Below, piece after piece: positions 49,308 to 60,900 of a stretch of 64,000 nt of DNA (position 1 is the stretch's first letter; the number at the start of each line of letters is the position of its first letter). The translations under genes and the position numbers were made by a program. Origin of the DNA: Agroathelia rolfsii (Eukaryota; Basidiomycota; Agaricomycetes; Amylocorticiales; Amylocorticiaceae); the NCBI GenBank assembly GCA_018343915.1, contig JABRWF010000004.1:2294001-2358000 (forward strand). The letters are read 5' to 3'. A model generated the notes under the pieces. The model did no database searches, was not told where the DNA came from, and saw nothing but the letters and a program-made list of their open reading frames with translations.

Positions 49308-50260
49308 TTACTCTTCTTTTTCAGTGATGGCTGGAGCTTGTTGTCGTGCGTTGGCAACACTCAGGTAGGTATCTGGAAACGGAAGGATGAGTAAGGGGTG
49401 TGCCATCTATATAGATCATATGTGATAGAAAAAGGACGCACTCCAGAACAAACTAACAACGCTGACGACCACGAAACGCAAGTGAGGGGGCACGATGGCA
49501 AAGTTGATGATTTGAGTCGGGATAAACACGCCCCTACAAGAACAAACTCATCAGTCAATTCCAATTTTCTAGGCAGAACAAATTTAGCTGACCAATTACG
49601 AATAAGTGTGGGTGTGTAAGCCTATCAAAAGAAAAGTCACTTAACCCCAAGCTCACGATAAACAAAAGAAAGGCGACAAACGTTGCTAATCCTCTCCTTC
49701 GCCTCTGCGATACCCTTCCCTTCAAGGATGGTCATCGTGCCGAAGAAGAAACCAACCGCGACGGGCGTGAGCACGGCCTGGTCAAGCCAGACACGGTAGA
49801 TGACACCGCGCACAGGGCTCTTGAACTTCAACCGCGCCAGGAGCTGGTACCATTTTGTCAATGCGGGACCAAAGAGAGCACCTATTGCATTGAAATCAAG
49901 TGGTCAAACGTTAGTTTTTCGTCCCATAGGGATGCAAAAATAAAATAAAAACGCACCGCCATAGAACGTCAGACGCGCTGTACGCATGAACTGTGTATAC
50001 ACGGTAAGCAACGCAACTCGGAATCCACTGGAGAAAACGATCACGCACGTCATGCTGTTTCCCTCTCTTCTCCACAGCCTGCTGGGCTATAATGTCGCCG
50101 GCGCCAAACAGGACGGCGGCGGTGACGCACTGGGCAGCCATAGGCCGGCGAATGAGTTGCGCACTGTTGTCCGAGTTATTCAGTTATGTCCATCGTTGAG
50201 CTTTCCGGTTTATGCTCTCTATAGAAATCCTCACTTGTACGCCCTTAATATCGAAGCCAT
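49308..50260 (-). CDS. Mpv17/PMP22 family membrane protein
   Basis: Small four-helix protein of the mitochondrial inner or peroxisomal membrane; the family includes yeast Sym1. Seven exons (50260-50235, 50163-50049, 49990-49957, 49881-49682, 49621-49593, 49533-49442, 49372-49308) give 186 aa, the normal family size. Landmarks are RRPMAAQCVTAAVLFGAGDIIAQ at the N-terminus, RTARLTFYGGALFGPALTKWY, LDQAVLTPVAVGFFFG, and the signature IPTQIINFAIVPPHLRFVVV near the C-terminus, followed by FWNTYLS. Two exons are short (34 and 29 nt). Confidence 0.92.
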
Positions 50261-50661
50261 AGTTGCCAGTGGTCTACTGGTGGAATGTAGCTGGAAGAGA
50301 AGAAGTGGTACAGGTACACGTGAAAGTGTGTAGGCATTGTGGGGTAATATTCACGGCTGGTAAATAAAGTCACTTTTTTCCATGCTCCGTCCGCTGCTGC
50401 AGAAGCCGGAGGATCGGCGCGCAGGGCCGAGTACGTCATCGATTCGACAACATACCCACTCCGAGTCTGCACGTAGCGGAAAGGCCGTCCTTGCAATCAT
50501 CATGGACAAAATTGAATGGTATGTTAAGTAGTGTAAAGTCACCACATGTATCCATATAACAGCATAAAATAACAAATGTAAAAGTCAAAATCGTATGATG
50601 CAAAAGGAAGAACAAAGATCCGCAGCATTGGCATACAAATACTAAACGCATTCTCGTCTCG

Positions 50662-51630
50662 TCAGTGGCCCCGTAATTTTGCCCAGACGATGAGAATAAC
50701 GATAACAAGTAAAACAACGACGATGATAGCGTACATGACACGATGCCGATACATCCTATGCATGGTTAGAATGCATCTCTAAAAATAAGCTAAACGGACA
50801 AGACCGGGACACACCTCCGAATCATAGTGTTAATCGTGCTAGAGGCACGTTCAATGTGCGAGTCTGCTGTATGAAGCTGAAAAAAAAAAACATGTTATGA
50901 GCATGATTTATGCCAAAGCAATATATAAGAGCAAATACTCACAACATCCCTCGAATTTTCAATCTGCTCACGCTGCTGCCTCAGGTTGCGCAATATATCA
51001 GCCCCTTGATTCTCCGTCTCAAGTGCAATCCTCTGCGCCTCCTGCAGCCGTCTCGAGCCATCCGAAAGCGTCGCTGTGCCTTGCAACAACCGCGCACGCT
51101 CATCCTCATACGGCTCATCGGTCGTCGTGTTCGCATATCCACCCGGGCGCGTTCCACTTGAGAGCAAATCAGACCGCGCTAGCTGCGAATGTGTCTCCTT
51201 TGAGAGTTTCTTGAACCTCGTGAGCGCCGTCTTGGCCGTTTTGAGCCGGGCTTGGTATTGTGATTTCATGGACTGTGGGATGCCTGAAAGCTCGATTTCC
51301 ATTTGGGAGATCTATGTAGCAAAAGAGCCATGCGCAGGTGACGATGGGGGTGTGCATGTATATTGCTTTGAGATTCGCATATTAGTCTATTGGGCAAGTG
51401 TGTGTGGATCACATACAATGTCGTCGGCTTCGTCGAGCTCGATCTCGACTTTGCGCAGTGCAGCTTTTCGCTCCTCTGAGGAGAAGCGTAAGATCTCCCG
51501 GCAAATCATACATAGTGCAGAACTCACCTCCTCGACCATCTCCATCAAGCTTTTGCCTGACACCGTCCAGTATTTGGTTAAAGTCCTGCTCATATGACGC
51601 AAACAAGGCTGCAGGCGAATCGACGTCCAT
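50662..51630 (-). CDS. VTI1: Vti1-like Qb-SNARE
   Basis: Vesicle SNARE for Golgi-endosome-vacuole transport. Five exons (51630-51528, 51475-51417, 51311-50946, 50876-50815, 50755-50662) give 227 aa. An N-terminal three-helix domain (SYEQDFNQILDGVRQKL, then RFKKLSKETHSQLARSD) precedes the SNARE helix, which runs from GSRRLQEAQRIALETENQG through LRQQREQIENSRD to STINTMIRRM. The tail anchor AIIVVVLLVIVILIVWAKLRGH ends the protein. The start ATG gives MDVDSPAALFASYEQDF. Confidence 0.93.
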
Positions 51631-51929
51631 GATTATTCGACAATAATGATAGAGAATTTAGCAACAGTCTTTGAGGTCCAGCTATCAGATAAAGAGCCCT
51701 ATAGTAGCCCAGCCAGGAGAGCTAATCTTACAAGGCGTGTATGTCGTCGCCCAGAGGTGTGTGTTTGTGCGTTATGCCAAGACCGTAATAGGTGCGCTCT
51801 GCTGCCATAGCCACAAGCTACCAAAAGAAGCAAGAAGCCTCGCTTGCCATCAAAACTGGTCCCCGCAGTCACGTGATATTCCGGCCTCTTTTGCTCAGCA
51901 GCGTCTGTCACGAACACGCACGTCACACA

Positions 51930-53420
51930 ATGGGTTTCTTTACACGCTGGTTCTCAAAGGTGAGGCAGAAAAATGGGCCTGCTGCTATTGCTGCTGCTGC
52001 TACTACTTATATTACTGCTTCTATCAAAAACACCCGCTCATAACTGGCTCTCTATTTTCTTTTTCCGCACGCCTCTTCGATGCCTTTCTCTCTTCGAATA
52101 GAAACCGGAAGACGATGCCACAATCCTCTCCAATCTAGCTCTCGATGTCCAGCAGCGTGAGACACGTCTGGCCGAGATTCGCCTACGTGAACGTCGGTTC
52201 GTGCTGAGCGCGACACTCTGGACGCTGGCGTTTTGGCTGTCGTATCTTGCCCTTTGGTATGAGAACCTCCTTCCTGCGGCCTCGCACAGCAACGACACCC
52301 AAAGGGCCATCTGGGGCGCACCGGTTGTAGTGGGCCCGATCATGTACGTCATACGGACTGCATATTACGCATCCGACCTTTTGGATTATGTATCGCCACA
52401 TGGCTGACTGATTTACCTTGTACTCTATTTAAACAGCATTCTTTTCACTCGTAGGCTTGTGCAGATATGGTATGCGCGTGTTGGGAATGCAGAAGGTATG
52501 CACTCATACACATATATTCAGCATAGCCCTCGACATATTTATGATCCTCATATAAATAAATGACTTACCCCCATTCATCATTTCGTATATTCTTGCATAA
52601 ATAGAGGAGGCCTTGAAGAAGATTAGGAAAAAGCAACGCGACAAAATTGCAGAGATCAAGAAGAAGACGAATTATGATTCGACTCGTTCGCTCATTGAGA
52701 AATATGATGATTCAAACTCGGCCTTTAGCACATCTGTTCGCCGACCAAACGTGCCTATGACGCCTGCGCCTCCTGGCAGGTTCCAGCAGCAGCCACAGGG
52801 CTTGCGACAGCAACAGCAGCCGCAACAACTACTTCCCGCGGGGGCCAATGGCAACTTGCGGTCACAGCTCCCTCGTAAGTGCCGATCAATTGTATTGCTT
52901 CATTTTCATTGTGCATTGATCATACGTGCTGGACGTTAGCGCTCCAGCAACCTGTACCAACGCCTCGTAAACAGTGGTATGACAAGGTGGCCGATGCGCT
53001 CCTCGGGGATGAAGATTCGGCCGCAGGTCCTGCTTCTTCGCGGTATGCACTGATATGTGAAAAGTGTTATACACACAACGGCCTCGTCCCTGAGAGTAAA
53101 TGGATGGATGCCCGTATGTTTTCTGATCCACGCGCTCGAGTCAAAACATTTCTTGAAACGTTCTCTTTAATTCACCAGAATTCGCCTGCATGAAGTGCGG
53201 TCACATGAATTTATCTGAGAGGGTAAAACGCCGATCCCCACAGCCGAATGGTCCCCGACCGTCTATGGGTGTGGGCGACTCTCCCGTTTCTCCTCTCGAA
53301 CATCGCAACAGGGCAGTACTCGTTAATCGCAGCGCATCCGTGTCTCCTGTACCGGCGGCGGCATCTATACAGCGTCGTGGATCCGAAGATGGAGACACAA
53401 GCATGGAAGCGAACCATTAA
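51930..53420 (+). CDS. LNP1: Lunapark-type ER junction protein
   Basis: Stabilises three-way junctions of the tubular ER. The first exon is tiny (51930-51959, MGFFTRWFSK). Then come KPEDDATILSNLALDVQQRE, two membrane segments (FVLSATLWTLAFWLSYLALWY and WGAPVVVGPIMILFTRRLV), and a basic coiled coil (EEEALKKIRKKQRDKIAEIKKK). A Gln/Pro-rich linker leads to a zinc ribbon with C-x2-C twice: ALICEKCYTHNG and FACMKCGHMN. The C-terminus is Ser/Pro-rich and likely disordered. This domain order is diagnostic for Lunapark. The glutamine-rich stretch is encoded by CAG/CAA repeats around 52780-52830. Confidence 0.92.
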
Positions 53421-54231
53421 TAATCTTTCCTTCCGAGGAGTCGTCGTTTTTTTCTGTCGATCTTGTAATTTATGTTAGTCTGTATCGAGTTGGAATGATG
53501 GTAGGGCATATGAAGGCCACATGCTTGACTAGATACCTTAGTGCACGTCGTACTTTGTGATATATGACAGTGGTAAGATGGTATGCTGGTATATCATCGT
53601 CGCCTTGGACACTTTCCTTTTCTAGTTTCTTTTTTTTTTTTAGTGCAGATAAGACAACTACTCGCATGTCTCAACATTCTTTTAAAGATTTTATCGGCCT
53701 TTGTTGCCATTGGTGCATACTTATCTGTCTATACTTCCAAGCGCCGGTGCGATCGTGTGATGGGATGGTCGTGTGACGGTGGGAGTTTTCACATGGCAGG
53801 GATTTTCGAAGGTCAGAAGGTTTAATGATGTGAGAGAAGAGCGTGATGACAACACATAGGATATTCGGATCCGTGTTCAAGTTTCTGTTGCAACTATGCA
53901 CCGCTAACTGGTATGGGACGGGGAGCACCAATTCCGGTTCCAAGACCATTGCTTTCAACTTCGTTGCACAGCAACAATTTAATATTAGCGACATCCGTAT
54001 TTGCATTCAGTAAAAAGGGAGCTTTTACTTGGCTGTGGCATCGTTCCTAGTCCCCCGATGAACCGGCTCGAGCCACCAGTAAACGGCCTAGACGGCTACA
54101 GTCCAACACCACATGGAATAAAAATATAGGTGGATAAAAGAGAAATCCTTCCTCGCCCCTCGTGCCTCCCCCTTTCTTTTTGCTGTACCATAACCTTTCG
54201 CTCATTTCTATCAGCTTGTCATCTATTTGAA
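53421..54231. other. Intergenic, no gene seen
   Basis: About 800 bp between co-oriented genes, with a short T-rich tract near 53625-53640. Open frames have no domain content. Confidence 0.45.
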
Positions 54232-55381
54232 ATGGCGTTCTCAAAAGAACGAGTCTGGTCATGGCTGGGCGTTTCCACCCCTTTCGATCCTAATCATAAA
54301 CTTGTCACCTCGCCATGGCTCCCACCTGTCGTGCTGGCCGCCATTCGCATGACTATTGCAATATACACGTTGACAACGTTACTCACTGTGGTCATCTATG
54401 AATCTACGGTACTGCATGATAGTCAAAGGTATCGTCAGGCCACTTGCGGCTATCCTCTCATCGTTTACTGAACGCTTCATGTTTTTTTTTTTTTTAAATG
54501 AAATTGCTATTCATATGAACACCGGCACTACAGCTTCCTGTCCTACTTCACTGACTTAACCAATATTGGTTTGTGCGCTTACTTCTGGGCCTCAGGCGTG
54601 CAATCGGTTGCATACATCCTTAATGGCCAAAAATCCTATCCATTACAACGATGGCCGCGCTTTTTGCAATTCTTGCACGTGCTTCTGTTTAGCACCATCT
54701 CCACATTCCGTGCGTATCTGAGGTTTTCATTATCCCTTAAATGAGTTCATTTTCCATTATTTTAATATTTGTGTAACAGCTTTTGTTGTCACTGCTGTAT
54801 TCTGGTCCGTACTCGCGACGCCAGAGACCTTCAAGGTGCGCTACAGTGGTGAGTCATTGCTAAAACTTGTATTTGCAGTATCAATGGAAACGAGTATCTG
54901 ACCATCTTTTGGGTAAAAACAGCCTGGTCAAACACATCCATGCATGCCCTCGATAGTGTATGGGCTGCATTCGAAATATTTATGACCCATATGGGCCCTA
55001 GCGCATGGGTACACATGCTCTTCTGCCTGTGTTTCCTTGCCATGTACCTTGGTCTTGCGTACGTAACGTACGATACACAACACTTTTACAGTATGTCTCG
55101 CACGTTTTTCTTGATCCTGTTCGAGGCGCTCATACTTGGTTCGTCCAGCCTATTCTTTCCTCAACCCTGCTGGCGGCAAAGGTAAGCTAGCGGGCTACAT
55201 TGTTGGCATTGCCGTGGGCGAAATCGTCCTATTTGCGGTTGTCTGGGTCGTCTGCTGGAGCAGAGAATGGGTCAGCACGCGTTTTCGATACAAGAAGGAT
55301 GTTAGCAGCGAGGGCACGACTGAATGGTTAGATATATCCAATGCTGAAAACGGAGACAGCAGACAGGAAAACAAATCATAA
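54232..55381 (+). CDS. Multi-pass membrane protein, FAR-17a/AIG1-like
   Basis: Five or six exons (the first two are 54232-54428 and 54534-54709) give a membrane protein of about 280 aa. Six or seven hydrophobic segments are visible, for example VLAAIRMTIAIYTLTTLLTVVIY, YFTDLTNIGLCAYFWASGVQ, FVVTAVFWSVLATP, WVHMLFCLCFLAMYLGLAYV and IVGIAVGEIVLFAVVWVVCW. SYFTDLTNIGL and the central His-bearing HALDSVWAAFEIF resemble the fungal FAR-17a/AIG1-like and 'rolling stone'-like families, whose animal members include fatty-acid-ester hydrolases. That match is from memory of the pattern only. The C-terminal tail is charged and soluble. Function unknown. Confidence 0.7.
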
Positions 55382-55845
55382 TCACGCAACTTCTCTCGCC
55401 CTTTCCTGATACTAATCACAGGGACTCATGCTCGTTTCTTTCATATTGGTTATTTTTGAAGCCACTCATTTAACTCTATTTATCAGATAATTTGTAGCGG
55501 TAACCTTTATTGCAATGCAAAGATTATTTACCAATGACCATGATCAAGTCCACGACACTGTTTAAACTATCTAAGTTTTATTCCACCTCTTTCTGATTCT
55601 CTGTTCCCTTCTCTAATAAGCTGCGCCAACATTCTTGTGCTCAATTGAGTTGCCTCATGCAGCAGCCTCGTGACAGCTGCTATAAAGTTATATCTCAATA
55701 AGTTCGATTACATTGTGATTGATCCTATCACAGGTGACTGCAAACGTTTCAAACAGGTGACTGGATCGTTCAATATGGAATATTTTCTCGCACTATACGT
55801 ATAGTGGCAGGCGACCATGCGATTACGACGGGTCCATCTAGCGCA
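55382..55845. other. Intergenic, no gene seen
   Basis: About 460 bp between co-oriented genes; AT-rich with nothing distinctive. Confidence 0.4.
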
Positions 55846-56845
55846 ATGTCCTCACTTACAGTTTACAGTAACTATTCTGCTCCAGAGAACATTGCAGAAA
55901 TTAACCAGTAATCATTACCACACCATCTTGGTGAATAACTTTCAGAACAACAATTGCGCCCAATACGAACTCCAGAACTACCTTCGGACAAACAGATATA
56001 CTCGATGTTGCCACAGGCATGGGCGTCTGGATAATCATAATCCTGGACGTTGCACGCATCCCCGCTGTCCGGGCACATCCATCGCCTGCCAACAAAACGT
56101 ACAGCGCCGTGCAGCTCTATTCCTGCGACATATCTACCGGCAAACTCCCGCCATCCTCCATGAAAAATCCTCTGGGAATCAATTTTTTCCAACAGGATGT
56201 CACAAAACCGTTCCTGAAGGAGATGCATGGAAGGTTCGATGTGATTCATATTTCTATGCTTGTGCACGCTTTGAGCGAGAATGTCGCGTTGCAGAACGTA
56301 CACGAAGTATTGAGTGAATCCTTCGGTTGAGCTACGTATGTCATGACTCTTGATCATGCGATATAGAACCAGGAGGCATCCTCATCCTCAAAGATGAAAA
56401 TATCTTCTTACGCTCACTGCTGTGGAGAGCGACTTTGTCATTGGGTGGATGGAACCTCGTATGCCCTTATCAGATGGATGCATGTATTGATTCATGAACA
56501 ACTGGCTTTATCAGACTATCGCACTATTTACAAGATATACTAGATAAAGCATCATTTGCCGTGCTATCCAAGCAGAAGACAAAATCTCCTTACGGCCATT
56601 TTTGCCATACCATGCGGCGGGGCCTTAACGATGTGCCTTTAGAAGGGTACACCGAAATTAGCGTTGACGGCATCACGCTAGCATTGGAACATCTCACTCA
56701 GCACAAGCTCCCAGAAGGTAAGCTAGAGATCCCGCTAGAGAACAAGATCACATTGGATGAAGAGAGGAAGAAGAAGGCAATGGAAGCGATGACTCGGGAT
56801 GTCTCAAGGGACAGGGGGTGTATAAACTCTTGTCTCAGTGGGTAG
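55846..56845 (+). CDS. SAM-dependent methyltransferase, possibly disrupted
   Basis: Class I methyltransferase-like gene. The start MSSLTVYSNYSAPENIAEIN is followed, after an intron, by motif I DILDVATGMGVWI. FDVIHISMLVHALSENVALQNV fits the motif II/III region, and LKPGGILILKDENIF is the post-motif strand. The frame is then uncertain. The best donor after LSLGGWNL (GTATGC) joins the next readable exon (LSHYLQDILDKASFAV) one base out of frame; a weak GTCATT donor would restore it. Near 56815 a run of five Gs is one base short of joining the open frame to a plausible end YKLLSQWVAQKPH. The protein could be intact with unusual splicing, or a young pseudogene, or carry sequence errors. The substrate is unknown. 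Confidence 0.55.
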
Positions 56846-57934
56846 CCCAAAAGCCGCATTGAATATGTTCATACTATCTTGAGCGTACGGGTAGTAGTAA
56901 AAAGCCATCGACTACTAGTGGGATTCTGGCGACCACTCTTACTTGAACAAACAAATATTATGTCGCCGATTGAAGTTATGTGTTTCGGTCCGGATGACCG
57001 ATGGGTTGCTCTTGCCTCGTCATTTCCATTTTGCCAGCGCTGCTGCTCTATTGGAATTTTTCCTCTCTTCATCACACAAATTTGAACTGAAAATATTACT
57101 GTTAATGACTCACACAACAGTCTTCAGAGTTGTTCATTCGCATATTCCTTCCTATGTCTTGTTGTAAGATCCGAACTTCAGTTCTAACTGCATCTGTAAT
57201 GGTTATATGCTGGGCAATGTACCTTGTATTCTAACTCACAAAATCACCACGAGAACTATGAAGAACAAATCACGATATTCATAGCAGACATTCGCCAATC
57301 GTACATCAATCCATCTTATCTTTCTGGCCTAACGCGCTATTGGTTGCGCAAGCACGATCGTAATGACGCCCCAGCGACTCCTCTGACTCTTGCAGATAGT
57401 TGTTCATTACTACTAGCTTAATCATATAAAAACCCGCGTTGAATCTGTCCAAGGGACTTACACAGTACATAATTGCGGCACGTACTACCAAGTATAAGGA
57501 GTAAATGAGTAAATGAAACTGTGTAACGGATTGCCCGTGTTCAGTCGTAAGCGCTACACACTTGATTACTATTAATCTTCAGGCAAATATACAGACAGGG
57601 GGGGTTCTTAGATGATTCAGCAATATTTTTGAAGCAAGGAAATACTTCATTGTGCGTTATGAATCATTGGGCAATTGTTATCTCGACAAGTCTGCAGTTC
57701 CACAAGACTTCACTTTCGCGCGCTGTGTTCACAAGCGGAAGCTGCTGTACGGCATTCATAATTTGCATTCAAACATGAGCACGCGTCACGCATCATAACC
57801 CCATCTGGTCATGTTGTGTTCCTACTGTGAAGGATTGCTGTATTCAAGGCTCCGGTATATCGGAGACTAACATAGCCTCTTAATTCTACCTTCAACAGCC
57901 CTGCTTTCAACTTGAATAATTGAATATTTTAAAC
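56846..57934. other. Intergenic before the NLR-like gene, no gene seen
   Basis: About 1.1 kb, AT-rich, with only short featureless frames on either strand. It probably holds the methyltransferase 3' end and the NLR promoter. Confidence 0.45.
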
Positions 57935-60900
57935 ATGTCTGGCGCGATCTTGGAAATTTCAGGTAGGCTGACCCATGCTTTGTAATGCTGAGAATGACCA
58001 TGATTCAAACAACTCATACCGGTATCGTCGATCACATTATCGATTGACATGATTAGACATCTTGTGTCGCGGGATTCCTCCCGGAAAGTTCTACCTAATG
58101 ATAACTGTAGACGGTCGTACAAAACAAACCTCGATAAAAGTGGCGAATAAATCAGGTAGCTCTTCATGGAGTGATCGTTTCTCATTGTAAGTCAACCTCT
58201 GCGTACAACTTCCAAAGACTGAGTTTTTTTCCACTAGCCCGGTTACGGATACAGGAAGGATGACTATACGAGTGTATATGAAACATGGATTTTTTCACTT
58301 ATTCCATGACACCTTGACTGGGGAACTACTGTCTCCATTGGAGATCCTCAGTATTGCGGGTTCTCGGGACTCAGAATCTCGGACTGGTGAGATATTCTGC
58401 ATTTTATGCACCTATGTACCTTATGCATGCGCACAGAAATGATCACCCAACAATTATACAAGGAGAAGAATGGAGACAAGGTTGAAACCAATCGTTCCAT
58501 TCAATTCAAATTCTGCCTGAAATCGAAACCATTTGGGATTCCTCCCGAATTGGATGGGGAAGCCATCGATAAGGCAAAAGAGGACTTGAGAAACATGGAC
58601 AGCCCCGTAAACATACTTCAAATGACGAGTGGAAACATCGACGGTGTGGACGAAATTATGAAAGCCGCCATTGCTGCAGACAACCTCTGGGGACCCCTTC
58701 TACAATATTTTGATGAGTTTATGAAAGTTGTTGATGTAATTGCAGAGGTAAAAATCCTCCTCATTTTCGAAGAACAAATAGTCTCAATCTTGACATGCCT
58801 TTTTAATTAGCTTCATCCATACGTGGCAATGGCTTGGGCAGTAATCTCACAGCCGCTTAAGGTTGGTATAATATAATTTCCCAGGTTATCAGATTACATG
58901 TTATCCCTAACCTCATAACCTAGGCAATCGCCCGTCAGAGCGAACGAGACCGAGAAGTTTATTCGCTTTTGGCAACTATGAGTCATATCTACAAATTCAT
59001 CCTCTATACAGGACCATTACAGATGGTTGAAGCACACCGTGAGACAACAAGGCTAATGTGCCAACAAACGACGGAATGCGCGTTGTTTATTAGCGAATAT
59101 GCTTCCCAAGTGTTTGGTATAAGATCTTCATGAGTTGTCGTTTTGAGTTGCATCTAACACGATATTACAGCTAAACGTATGATTATGTCGCCGATCAATG
59201 GTTTTAGCGACAAGGTGGTAGCATATCGAAACGCATTCGCTATGCTGAAAGAAAATTTCCTAGATCAAGGTGCTCTCCTCACGGAGATCATTGTCTTTCA
59301 GATATCCGCTAAAACCGATACCATAATATCCGAAATACAGGAACTAGGTGAGTATTATTAATTATAAGAGTTTTTGGTGAGTGGAAAAATTCATCTTGAT
59401 TTTAGCTTCCAAAGAATATCTCGATAGCCTACCTTATGCCCATCATCAGCGTGATCATAGTGCATGCGATATTGGAACGCGAAAAGCCATTATTAGTGAT
59501 ATTATGACATGGTTTGCTCAGCCCCTTGAGGGGGATACAAAACGTGTTTTTTGGTTATACGGGATTGCTGGCTGCGGGAAATCTACGATAGCCCAATCAG
59601 TCTTTGAGCAACTGAAGGCTCAATTACGAAGTGTAGCATTTTTCTTCGACGCCTCTAGACAAGCGGAAGCTGGGCCTGATCGTCTTTTCAGCACGATCTC
59701 ACGAGATCTTGCCGACTTGAACGCGGACTGGAAAGCATCCTTGGTCGCTGCTATTAAAAGCTCTGTTAAAGTCCGCGACAGCTCAAGTGCCAAGACACAG
59801 TTCGAAAATCTCCTTCTTCAACCTGCAAAACAGGTTCAAACAATCGGGCCAGTCCTAATCATCATTGATGCCCTTGACGAGAGCGGTTCAAGAAAGGAGC
59901 GCGCATCCCTTCTTCAAATACTCTCCCGTCTTCCGGAGCTTCCCATTGAGTTCCGCTTCCTTATCACATCCCGCCCTGAACCAGACATCTTTCATGCCTT
60001 TCATGACAACTCGTGGGTGCATTCCAGCCAGCTAGATCTTGTTGATCAGTCATCCACCAATCACGACATTCGCCTTTTTGTCTATAAACGCCTGTCTCAA
60101 ATACCTGAGCTCAAGGAAAAATGGGATGAAAACTGGACTGACGAAATCACCAATCGATCAGAACAGTTATTTCAATGGGCTTTTACGGCATGTGAATATG
60201 TTTCCGGAGATGGATCCATAGGTTGCGACCCTATCGCGCGTCTCAATGAGCTCATCATCTCCAATAGCTATAGCGGCCTCGACGGTCTGTATAAGGCCAT
60301 CCTCGATCGACTCTCTACTTTCCAACCTGGAGACGAGACAAGTCACCGGTTCCAGCTGATTATGGGCCGCATCCTATCTGTTCGGGAGCCTCTTTCAATA
60401 TCTGCACTGTCTGCACTTTGGTTCAACGCAAATGATAGAGATCAGGTTAAGAATATTCTCTCGCCCCTGGGCTCCCTGCTTCGAGGGGTGTCCAACGAAC
60501 ACGAACCAATACAACCACTTCATGCGTCTTTCATCGATTTCCTTACAGACAAGACGCGTAGTGGACGTTACTGGATTGACTTGCGATATCAAGATGAAAT
60601 TATCTCTCGTTCATCTTTACGTGAAATGCATAGGTTGCTAAAATTCAACATCTGCAACTTGGACACATCCTACAAACTTAATCGCGATGTCGTCGATCTC
60701 AATTCTCGCTTAAATCAACACATTCTCCCTCATCTTTCCTACGCGTGTCGTTCCTGGATTGACCATCTGAGTACTGTTACACCTACCACGGAATGGTGCG
60801 ATTCTATCTACCAATTCTTGAAATCCCATCTGCTTTTCTGGATTGAGGTTCTGAGTTTACTGAAAAGAGTCGATCGAGCTTCATCCCAGCTATCTATGCT

